Assembly: GCA_036971475.1 (NCBI GenBank)
Contig: JBAIZL010000006.1
Coordinates: 97,866,742 to 97,930,741 of the forward strand
Source of the DNA: Prosapia bicincta
Lineage: Eukaryota > Arthropoda > Insecta > Hemiptera > Cercopidae
DNA length: 64,000 nt
Direction of reading: 5' to 3'
The notes under the pieces are model-generated. The model did not search any database. It was not told where the DNA came from and was given only the letters and a program-made list of their open reading frames with translations. The position numbers and the translations under genes were made by a program. Shown piece after piece: positions 45,601-57,141 of this stretch. The stretch's first letter is position 1. Each line of letters opens with the position of its first letter.

Positions 45601-47750
45601 ATGTCTGTGGGGAAATCAGTGCAACAGAAGCTGAAGCTCTTACAAAACAATTGACAATAAAGTGAGAGCTGTCTATAAATGTGTTGCGAAATAAAACCTA
45701 AGAAAAGTTCCTCAATTGGCTGGTTAGGGCTTATGTCTGTGGGGAAATCAGTGCAACAGAAGCTGAAGCTCTTACAAAACAATTGACAATAAAGTGAGAG
45801 CTGTCTATAAATGTGTTGCGAAATAAAACCTAAGAAAAGTTCCTAAATTGGCTGGTTAGGGCTTATGTCTGTGGGGAAATCAGTGCAACAGAAGCTGAAG
45901 CTCTTACAAAACAATTGACAATAAAGTGAGAGCTGTCTATAAATGTGTTGCGAAATAAAACCTAAGAAAAGTTCCTAAATTGGCTGGTTAGGGCTTATGT
46001 CTGTGGGGAAATCAGTGCAACAGAAGCTGAAGCTCTTACAAACCAATTGACAATAAAGTGAGAGCTGCCTATAAATGTGTTGCGAAATAAAACCCAATAG
46101 AACTTCCTAATAGGGCTGGTTAGGGCTTATGTCTATGAGGAAATCAGTGCAACAGAAGCTGAAGCTCTTACTAACCAATTGACAATAAAGTGAGAGCTGT
46201 CTATAAATGTGTTGCGAAATAAAACCCAATAGAACTTCCTAATAGGGCTGGTTAGGGCTTATGTCTGTGGGGAAATCAGTGCAACAGAAGCTGAAGCTCT
46301 TACAAAACAATTGACAATAAAGTGAGAGCTGCCTATAAATGTGTTGCGAAATAAAACCCAATAGAACTTCCTAATAGGGCTGGTTAGGGCTTATGTCTAT
46401 GAGGAAATCAGTGCAACAGAAGCTGAAGCTCTTACTAACCAATTGACAATAAAGTGAAAGCTGTCTATAAATGTGTTGCGAAATAAAACCCAAGAAAAAT
46501 TCCTAAATTGGCTGGTTAGGGCTTATGTCTATGAGGAAATCAGTGCAACAGAAGCTGAAGCTCTTACTAACCAATTGACAATAAAGTGAGAGCTGTCTAT
46601 AAATGTGTTGCGAAATAAAACCCAAGAAAAATTCCTAAATTGGCTGATTAAGGCTTATGTCTGTGGGGAAATCAGTGCAACAGAAGATGAAGCTCTTACA
46701 AACCAATTGACAATAAAGTGAGAGCTATCTATAAATGTGTTGCGAAATAAAACCCAAGAAAAGTTCATACATTGGCTGGTTAGGGCTTATGTCTGTGGGG
46801 AAATCAGTGCAACAGAAGATGAAGCTCTTGCAAACCAATTGACAATAAAGTGAGAGCTGTCTATAAATGTGTTGCGAAATAAAACCCAAGAAAAGTTCCT
46901 AAATTGGCTGGTTAAGGCTTATGTCTGTGGGGAAATCAGTGCAACAGAAGCTGAAGCTCTTACAAACCAATTGACAATAAAGTGAGAGCTATCTATAAAT
47001 GTGTTGCGAAATAAAACCCAAGAAAAGTTCATACATTGGCTGGTTAGGGCTTATGTCTGTGGGGAAATCAGTGCAACAGAAGCTGAAGCTCTTACAAACC
47101 AATTGACAATAAAGTGAGAGCTGTCTATAAATGTGTTGGGAAATAAAACCCAAGAAAAGTTCCTAAATTGGCTGGTTGGGGATTATGTCTGTGGGGAAAT
47201 CAGTGCAACAGAAGCTGAAGCTCTTACAAACCAATTGACAATAAAGTGAGAGCTGTCTATAAATGTGTTGCGAAATAAAACCCAAGAAAAGTTCCTAAAT
47301 TGGCTGGTTGGGGCTTATGTCTGTGGGGAAATCAGTGCAACAGAAGCTGAAGCTCTTACAAACCAATTGACAATAAAGTGAGAGCTGTCTATAAATGTGT
47401 TGATAAATATACCCAATAGAAGTTCCTAATAGGGCTGGTTAGGGCTTATGTCTATGAGGAAATCAGAGCAACAGAAGATGAAGTTCACTTAAGGGAGAGC
47501 TCTTGATAAATATGTTGACAAATAACACCTAAGACTGTGTGGTCTTGTATCTGTGAGGAAATCAGTGCAACAGAAGATAAATTCTCTTAATCCAGTTTAC
47601 CTTAATGTGAGAGTTGTCGTTAAAAAGTATGATAATAACACTCAAGAAGAGTTCCTAAATGTGTGGTCTTGTATCCGTTAGGAAATTAGTGCACCAAAAG
47701 ATAAAGTTCTTTGAAAACAGTTGACAATAAAGTCGATGACGTTATTGAGT
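42630..47750. repeat. 132-bp satellite, ~37 copies, with degenerate right edge
   Basis: Period 132 bp throughout, for example 'agtgagagct' every 132 bases. Two main monomer types differ at the start: 'atcgataaatatgttg' and 'gtctataaatgtgttgcg'. Other linked variants are 'catacattgg' or 'cctaaattgg', 'agatgaagctc' or 'agctgaagctc', and 'cttgcaaacc' or 'cttacaaacc'. From about 47400 the copies are short and diverged. Because 132 is a multiple of three, ORFs persist on both strands. They are by-products of the repeat unless transcription is shown. Confidence 0.97.
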
Positions 47751-47754
47751 AGTT

Positions 47755-48590
47755 TAACCTGAAAGTATTTAGATGAATTACAAATTTAATGCTCTCATTT
47801 TTTACACCTATGTTTAATATTAATCATTGGAGACACTCGAAATGTATTTAGTTTTTAAAATTTGCGCAGAAGTATAAGTTACTTTTAGTTCAAACCCGTA
47901 ATTTCAAATATTATTAATGTAAGTAATATTGTATTGGTAATAATGTGTTAGTATATAATAACGCAATATAATAAATCTAATATAATTATAAAGTATAATA
48001 TGATATAAAGCAATATATTACCATGTAATATAATATAATATTACATGATATAATATAATATTACATAATACATTATAATATTACATAATATAATACAATA
48101 TAATATAATGTAATACTGTATAAGAAAATCAAAATTAGCTATTGAATGTCCTACTTTCCTCACACGGTATTTCTATTTAGTACTGATTTTACTAATCCCC
48201 TGCAGTCTGATAAATAAACCTACTCAATTTAATTATTGTAAAGCCATATACTGATATACTTTTTATTATACTATAACCTAAATATTTAACAAAATGTATA
48301 TTTTGAACAAAACGTGTTGAATGTAAATTGATTACTGTACGATACTATTAATATTATTAAATATAATACATCATTTCTTTTGTAAAGCAAGGGATGCGTA
48401 CGTAAGCTTTGACACAGCCTGTATTAATACACAGATATACATGTAAAGGAGGGTTTTTAGGAGAAGAGTGTGTTGATAGTGAATGTAAGATTTAGCCGCT
48501 ATTTATCTATGACAGTAATATAATAGAAAATACCTGACTACTTTTGGTATCACTTGGAAATTATCACTACTTACTGATATTTTTCAGCAG
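47755..48590. other. AT-rich spacer with TAATA-type simple repeats
   Basis: About 47940-48120 is a run of imperfect 'ataatataatatt' words. No gene is recognised. Confidence 0.6.
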
Positions 48591-48591
48591 A

Positions 48592-49212
<621 letters not shown>

Positions 49213-49217
<5 letters not shown>

Positions 49218-49360
49218 AAATAACTTCAAAAAGTTCATCTTCAAAGACTAGTCTTTGAGAATGCTGGAACTATACTCCGGCAAAAAGCTTCAGCATAATT
49301 GTAAATGTTGAATAAAATATATCTTGATTATGAACTTTTTGAAGTTATTTAATAATTATA
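49213..49360. mobile_element. Fold-back element with ~27-bp perfect inverted ends
   Basis: The ends are 'attattaaataacttcaaaa' plus 'agttcat' and their exact inverse at 49334-49360. The interior 'gctggaactatactccggc' followed by 'aaaaagcttc' resembles the stem II-GAAA part of PLE family 2. A second TA run follows at 49396-49472. Confidence 0.65.
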
Positions 49361-49391
49361 ACAAATCAAGAAAAAATAATCATCTTTATTG

Positions 49392-49395
<4 letters not shown>

Positions 49396-49472
<77 letters not shown>
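49396..49472. repeat. (TA)n microsatellite
   Basis: A pure TA run of about 77 bp. Confidence 0.95.
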
Positions 49473-49474
<2 letters not shown>

Positions 49475-49475
<1 letters not shown>

Positions 49476-50035
49476 TTTGTTACTTTTCGTCTTTACAGAA
49501 TCTCATTTATTTATAATAATGCAATACGGGGAAATTTTAGATAAAAATTGATATGTTTAAAAAACATTTTCTAAGACTATGACTTATTCACACAGCTGCG
49601 CTGTTCTATCCCCGCTCTGGTAATAAGGTTTAGTCACATTGCAAGTTAACCAATAGGCAGGTGTTCCATTTCATGGTAACCCATTTCCAATCTGTGGTCA
49701 AATTGACTCCAGCTTCATTACCGACATGTGTTTCAAGTTTAGAAATTTGAGTTCGAGATTACATTTAAAACATTTTTTTGTGATTACACTCCCCGAGGAA
49801 ATTTATTGTTTTGGACATTTTATTTGTTCAAATATAATAGGAAAAAAATTAAGTAACAATATCTGTAAATAATAAATACGAAAGATTAAGTAAACAACAC
49901 CAATAGGCTCTGATAAGCAATGTCAAGATTTAATGCAGTAATAATGATGATTACTTAATTTTGCCATCATTTAAAATGTAACCCTTTAAGAAGTGTAAAG
50001 TTCAATTTTAATTACATTGTTAATTCCCATACTAA
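49475..50035. other. No gene recognised
   Basis: AT-rich DNA before the diverged left edge of the 151-bp satellite. Confidence 0.4.
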
Positions 50036-53000
50036 AATTTCAGCCACATATGTTCTAAGAGAAGAAACACGTACATTATCACTAAAAAAACACTATTTTT
50101 TCTCACAAATATATAGATATAAATCATTCCCCCAAATTAAATATTTGGGCAATATGATAGAAACTCTTGCACACGCGTGGCCTCTGAATATACACGTAGA
50201 CCACTACATATTCACTCAACAAAATTAATGCTTTTCCACACAGGAATAGATACAATTAAGTAACATAGTTTAGCTTCGTGGTAAAACTCCTTCCACATAT
50301 GTTACCACTGAAAATACACTCAACAATAAATATTAACAATAATACACTCAACACTTGAATATTCACTCAACAAAATTAATGCTTTTCCACACAGGAATAG
50401 ATACAAATTAAGTAACATAGTTTAGCTTCGTGGTAAAACTCCTTCCACATATGTTACCACTGAAAATACACTCAACAATAAATATTAACAATAATACACT
50501 CAACACTTAAATATTCACTCAACAAAATTAATGCTTTTCCACACAGGAATAGATACAATTAAGTAACATAGTTTAGCTTCGTGGTAAAACTCCTTCCACA
50601 TATGTTACCACTGAAAATACACTCAACAATAAATATTAACAATAATACACTCAACACTTGAATATTCACTCAACAAAATTAATGCTTTTCCACACAGGAA
50701 TAGATACAAATTAAGTAACATAGTTTAGCTTCGTGGTAAAACTCCTTCCACATATGTTACCACTGAAAATACACTCAACAATAAATATTAACAATAATAC
50801 ACTCAACACTTAAATATTCACTCAACAAAATTAATGCTTTTCCACACAGGAATAGATACAATTAAGTAACATAGTTTAGCTTCGTGGTAAAACTCCTTCC
50901 ACATATGTTACCACTGAAAATACACTCAACAATAAATATTAACAATAATACACTCAACACTTGAATATTCACTCAACAAAATTAATGCTTTTCCACACAG
51001 GAATAGATACAAATTAAGTAACATAGTTTAGCTTCGTGGTAAAACTCCTTCCACATATGTTACCACTGAAAATACACTCAACAATAAATATTAACAATAA
51101 TACACTCAACACTTAAATATTCACTCAACAAAATTAATGCTTTTCCACACAGGAATAGATACAATTAAGTAACATAGTTTAGCTTCGTGGTAAAACTCCT
51201 TCCACATATGTTGCTCCTGAAAATACACTCAACAATAAATATTAACAATAATACACTCAACACTTAAATATTCACTCAACAAAATTAATGCTTTTCCACA
51301 CAGGAATAGATACAAATTAAGTAACATAGTTTAGCTTCGTGGTAAAACTCCTTCCACATATGTTACCACTGAAAATACACTCAACAATAAATATTAACAA
51401 TAATACACTCAACACTTAAATATTCACTCAACAAAATTAATGCTTTTCCACACAGGAATAGATACAATTAAGTAACATAGTTTAGCTTCGTGGTAAAACT
51501 CCTTCCACATATGTTACCACTGAAAATACACTCAACAATAAATATTAACAATAATACACTCAACACTTAAATATTCACTCAACAAAATTAATGCTTTTCC
51601 ACACAGGAATAGATACAATTAAGTAACATAGTTTAGCTTCGTGGTAAAACTCCTTCCACATATGTTACCACTGAAAATACACTCAACAATAAATATTAAC
51701 AATAATACACTCAACACTTAAATATTCACTCAACAAAATTAATGCTTTTCCACACAGGAATAGATACAATTAAGTAACATAGTTTAGCATCGTGGTAACA
51801 CTCCTTCCACATATGTTGCCACTGAAAATACACTCAACAATAAATATTAACAATAATACACTCAACACTTAAATATTCACTCAACAAAATTAATGCTTTT
51901 CCACACAGGAATAGATACAAATTAAGTAACACAGTTTAGCTTCGTGGTAAAACTCCTTCCACATATGTTGCCACTGAAAATACACTCAACAATAAATATT
52001 AACAATAATACACTCAACACTTAAATATTCACTCAACAAAATTAATGCTTTTCCACACAGGAATAGATACAATTAAGTAACACAGTTTAGCATCGTGGTA
52101 AAACTCCTTCCACATATGTTGCCACTGAAAATACACTCAAAAATAAATATTAACAATAATACACTCAACACTTAAATATTCACTCAACAAAATTAATGCT
52201 TTTCCACACAGGAATAGATACAATTAAGTAACACAGTTTAGCATCGTGGTAAAACTCCTTCCACATATGTTGCCACTGAAAATACACTCAACAATAAATA
52301 TTAACAATAATACACTCAACACTTAAATATTCACTCAACAAAATTAATGCTTTTCCACACAGGAATAGATACAAATTAAGTAACACAGTTTAGCATCGTG
52401 GTAAAACTTCTTCCACATATGTTGCCACTGAAAATACACTCAACAATAAATATTAACAATAATACACTCAACACTTAAATATTCACTCAACAAAATTAAT
52501 GCTTTTCCACACAGGAATAGATACAAATTACGTAACATAGTTTAGCATCGTGGTAAAACTTCTTCCACATATGTTGCCACTGAAAATACACTCAAAAATA
52601 AATATTAACAATAATACACTCAACACTTAAATATTCACTCAACAAAATTAATGCTTTTCCACACAGGAATAGATACAATTAAGTAACACAGTTTAGCATC
52701 GTGGTAAAACTCCTTCCACATATGTTGCCACTGAAAATACACTCAAAAATAAATATTAACAATAATACACTCAACACTTAAATATTCACTCAACAAAATT
52801 AATGCTTTTCCACACAGGAATAGATACAATTAAGTAACACAGTTTAGCATCGTGGTAAAACTCCTTCCACATATGTTGCCACTGAAAATACACTCAAAAA
52901 TAAATATTAACAATAATACACTCAACACTTAAATATTCACTCAACAAAATTAATGCTTTTCCACACAGGAATAGATACAATTAAGTAACACAGTTTAGCA

Positions 53001-54465
53001 TCGTGGTAAAACTCCTTCCACATATGTTGCCACTGAAAATACACTCAAAAATAAATATTAACAATAATACACTCAACACTTAAATATTCACTCAACAAAA
53101 TTAATGCTTTTCCACACAGGAATAGATACAAATTAAGTAACACAGTTTAGCATCGTGGTAAAACTTCTTCCACATATGTTGCCACTGAAAATACACTCAA
53201 CAATAAATATTAACAATAATACACTCAACACTTAAATATTCACTCAACAAAATTAATGCTTTTCCACACAGGAATAGATACAAATTACGTAACATAGTTT
53301 AGCATCGTGGTAAAACTTCTTCCACATATGTTGCCACTGAAAATACACTCAAAAATAAATATTAACAATAATACACTCAACACTTAAATATTCACTCAAC
53401 AAAATTAATGCTTTTCCACACAGGAATAAATACAAATTACGTAACATAGTTTAGCATCGTGGTAAAACTTCTTCCACATATGTTGCCACTGAAAATACAC
53501 TCAACAATAAATATTAACAATAATACACTCAACACTTAAATATTCACTCAACAAAATTATTGCTTTTCCACACAGGAATAGATACAAATTAAGTAACATA
53601 GTTTAGCTTCGTGATAAAACTCCTTCCACATATGTTGCCACTGAAAATACACTCAACAATAAATATTAACAATAATACACTCAACACTTAAATATTCACT
53701 CAACAAAAATAAAGTTTTTCCACACAGGAATAGATACAAATTAAGTAACATAGTTTAGCTTCGTGATAAAACTCCTTCCACATATGTTGCCACTGAAAAT
53801 ACACTCAACAATAAATATTAACAATAATACACTCAACACTTAAATATTCACTCAACAAAAATAAAGTTTTTCCACACAGGAATAGATACAAATTAAGTAA
53901 CATAGTTTAGCTTCGTGATAAAACTCCTTCCACATATGTTGCCACTGAAAATACACTCAACAATAAATATTAACAATAATACACTCAACACTTAAATATT
54001 CACTCAACAAAAATAAAGTTTTTCCACACAGGTATAGAAACAAAGCATTCCCCCAAATTACATATTTGGGCAATATGAGAGAACCTCTTGCACACGAGTG
54101 GACCAACTAAACCAGTACCAACATTTGGATCATTTTTATCCAGAGAGCCAACATTCCTTGGATTTTCGTAATGGTCTAAAATTTTCTCATTATAACTCAT
54201 CATCTCCAAATATGGAGCTAATTTTTTTGCCCCCAGGAGAAAATTTATTAGTCCAACTGCTTTGCGAATTTACACGTAGACGCCTACATATTAATTCAAC
54301 AAAAATAACGCTTTTCCACACAGGTATAGATAAAAATTAAATAACGTAGTTGAGCCACGTGGTAAAACTTTTTCCACATATGTTGTCTCTGAAAATACAC
54401 GTAAATATTCACTCAACAAAATTAATGTTTTCCACAACGTATAGATACAAATAATATAACGTTTA
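50036..54465. repeat. 151/152-bp satellite, ~25 copies, with older flanking units
   Basis: The core (about 50210-54010) repeats 'ttcactcaacaaaattaatg', 'cttttccacacagg', 'gtggtaaaactccttcc' and 'acatatgtt' every 151 or 152 bp. On both sides (50110-50210 and 54030-54430) lie longer, diverged units that contain an extra block 'attcccccaaattaaatatt', 'gggcaatatga' and 'ctcttgcacacg', absent from the core. The core therefore seems to have amplified from a deleted version of a longer unit. Still older relatives lie at 54950-55300. Confidence 0.95.
54102..54266 (-). pseudogene. ISCU (iron-sulfur scaffold) gene fragment, 55 codons, embedded in satellite
   Basis: The minus strand reads without a stop for exactly 165 nt. 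'MMSYNEKILDHYENPRNVGS' and 'LDKNDPNVGTGLVG' match the start of mature ISCU/IscU, the scaffold for iron-sulfur cluster assembly. Before it lies 'KAVGLINFLLGAKKLAPYLE', which could be a mitochondrial leader. The match stops right at GLVG, before the first cluster-binding Cys (APAC in the family), where satellite sequence resumes. No good splice donor or acceptor lies at either edge, so a captured fragment is more likely than a working exon. Confidence 0.75.
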
Positions 54466-54469
54466 AGAC

Positions 54470-54945
54470 TCCGGATCTCAAGTCATGAGTTCATTTATTA
54501 ACAAACCCATCTTAATTTATTCCTAACTGTGAATGTCAAAAAACTTAAAGTGGAGCGGGGATCCGTCTCTTCGAACGGACGAAACCCATTTCAAACGAAT
54601 AATCCCGAGGTTGCAGGCCGTGTGAAAAATAAAGAGTCTTACTGGCTGTTTTATTCTGTCTGAGCTTCTAATGCTTTTTCACCATTAGTAATAACGTCAA
54701 TGGGTGTTGCCAGCTTCCCTGCAACCAGATCGAACGAGAATGTCTGCGGTTCAGCAAACAGTCATACGGTCGCTGTGGTTCATCATTTTTATTATTATTT
54801 ATAATGATGAATAATGTTATATGATGAATAATCGATCATAACAATGTATATAATTCTTACCCTATAAATAATTTTGTTTCTATTTGTCTCTGGTTTGGAA
54901 GTTGCGCAACCATGTATGCTGCCCACGCGCCGCCAATAATGGATA
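54470..54945. other. Non-repetitive segment, nothing recognised
   Basis: Moderately GC-rich for this window, with 'cgtctcttcgaacggacg', a short hairpin, near 54570. No ORF of note. Confidence 0.4.
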
Positions 54946-54949
54946 TCGT

Positions 54950-55300
54950 AGTTGAGCCACGTGTTAAAACTCCTTTCACATGTTTTCTCTGTGAAATAAC
55001 ATGTACATTTTCACTCAAGAAAAATTAACAGTTTTTCCTACAAATTGTATAGATACATAGTAAATAAGTTAATTAGTTGAGCCCGTGTTAAAACTCCTTT
55101 CACATGTTTTCCTTGTGAAATAACATGTACATTTTCACTCAAGAAAAATTAACAGTTTTTTCCTCAAATTGTATAGATACATAGTAAAAAAATTACTAAG
55201 TTGAGCCACGTGGTAAAATTCCATCCACACGTGTTTCTTCCGAAATAACATGTACATTATCAATCAAGAAAAGTTAATTTTGTTCTTATAAATGTATAAA
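54950..55300. repeat. Three diverged ~120-bp relatives of the 151-bp satellite
   Basis: Each has 'gttgagcc', 'gtgttaaaactcc', 'aataacatgtacatt', 'tcactcaagaaaaatta' and 'tatagatac'. These words match the core satellite with substitutions and a shorter spacing, so they are older outliers just upstream of the membrane-protein gene. Confidence 0.75.
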
Positions 55301-55548
55301 ATACCCTATATTGTAGACATAAATAAATTTGTTTTTATTTTTCAATTGTTAAGGAACTTGCCGAAAGTTGCAACAGTCCATTTCGAAAGCAATCGCTTTA
55401 TTTAACTTTAATTTTGCATTACGTATTATTGTGCGCTTAGGGGAAATCAGTTGCTATGCACTCCAGTATTAGCTTGATAACGGGCCGTAGGGAGAATGAG
55501 AGGGGAGGGAGGTGACAGTCTGCTGTCGGCAGTCTAGCCGTTACCGCG

Positions 55549-55818
55549 ATGGAAGGAGCTACGGCTAAGCTGCAAGCTATTTTAACTCACGCGAACAAAC
55601 TCAACCTGAATAATGACGATATGTATAAACTACCGAGTGTACGTTTGTTGACGCGAAGCCGAAACAAGTCCGTGAATTGCTCGAAGGCTCCGTTGCACTT
55701 CTTGGCGGGCTTTGCTTCTGTCACAGTGGCGCTTGTTTACATCCTGGGTCTCAACACTTCCGCAGGCTTCACCCGAATTTGGTTTAAATGGAACAGATTT
55801 GACATCTACGAAGAAATG
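55549..55818 (+). CDS. Membrane-protein gene, exon 1 (start codon and transmembrane helix)
   Basis: ATG in context 'accgcgATGG', 90 codons, donor 'gttagt' in phase 0. The upstream 120 bp are GC-rich and without ATG-proximal repeats, which fits a 5' UTR. Frame: '[20 protein letters not shown]' onward, ending 'RFDIYEEM'. Confidence 0.8.
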
Positions 55819-56535
55819 GTTAGTAGCCTGTTAGCATTAATTTATAAACATTTGTTTAATTCTTTACAAGGATTTATTGTAGGTAATTAATAATACTCTA
55901 AAACCTCTAACCACAAATATTTTTATTTTAACCTGTGTACATTTCAGTTACCAAGGAACCATCATCAGAGGCATAACTCAGCCGGCTTTGGTTGTTGAAA
56001 ATGGTTAATTGGTAACAGAAATATACTTCAGGTTAAAATAAAAATAGTTGTGGGCTTTTAAATATAATTTTATATTCTTTAACCACCGTTTATTCCAGAT
56101 AAATTTAAGTATTTATTTGGTAAAGAATGGTATAATTTAGATTTTTTGTGTTTTGTTTTTTAGACATGATACTTAAAAATACAGTAATCCTTGACAAAAC
56201 CTTACTCAACTTTTTTTCTGCCAGCATATATATATATAATAAATTAAAAATATTTCAAAAACAAGAATACTTTTAATGAATATATTTATTCAAAGCTTTT
56301 CGCCGATAAAATAGTATCAGCATCTTCAGGAAAATAATTATCTAATAAAACATTTTTACAAAATAGGGAATTTTGTAAAAATGTTTTATTAGATAATTAT
56401 TTTCCTGAAGGTTCTGATACTATTTTATCGGCGAAAAGCTTTGAATAAATATATTCATTAAAAGTATTCTTGTTTTTGAAATATTTTTAATTTATTAACT
56501 ATATTACAAGAAAACATATCACCATATTTAATATA

Positions 56536-56605
<70 letters not shown>

Positions 56606-56993
56606 TTCTTTAATTACGTTCTAAAGAAAATGTCACTAAACAGAAAAGTATTTAAAATTAATTTTTGTGTGCATATAATTATAATCTCACTGTTAAAAAC
56701 ATACATTGGCTTACAGTCTTTTATTAAGTAATTCTTTAAGAGTCGGTGCATTACGTTACGCGACATTATCATACAACTATTTTTAAATATATCTACAAAC
56801 TATTCGTTTAGAATAAGTTTCGTTATAAAAAAAAATGAAGTTTTAACGTAAAGTAACCGATTACCGCATTGAACAAGTGACCTCCATTTTCTCATTCTTG
56901 TAACTACATAGGTCTATGTTGAGAAGACTAGCTCGTGTTGCTAAACTTAATCAATTGTTTTTATTACCAAACCTAACCTAATCTGATAATTGT

Positions 56994-57031
<38 letters not shown>

Positions 57032-57074
57032 TAAATATATATATATATATATAAATAAAAAAATATATATATTT

Positions 57075-57141
<67 letters not shown>

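Noticed and set aside
43161..45782. Repeated minus-strand ORFs (44-residue unit, CKSFIFCCTDFPTDISPNQP type) as a repeat protein gene
   Set aside because: They arise because the 132-bp satellite period is a multiple of three. Frames break at random monomers, and there is no splice or start context.
54000..54266. Horizontal transfer of a bacterial iscU gene
   Set aside because: Only 55 codons are present, with leader-like residues ahead that bacterial IscU lacks, and satellite sequence lies on both sides. A host ISCU fragment is simpler.
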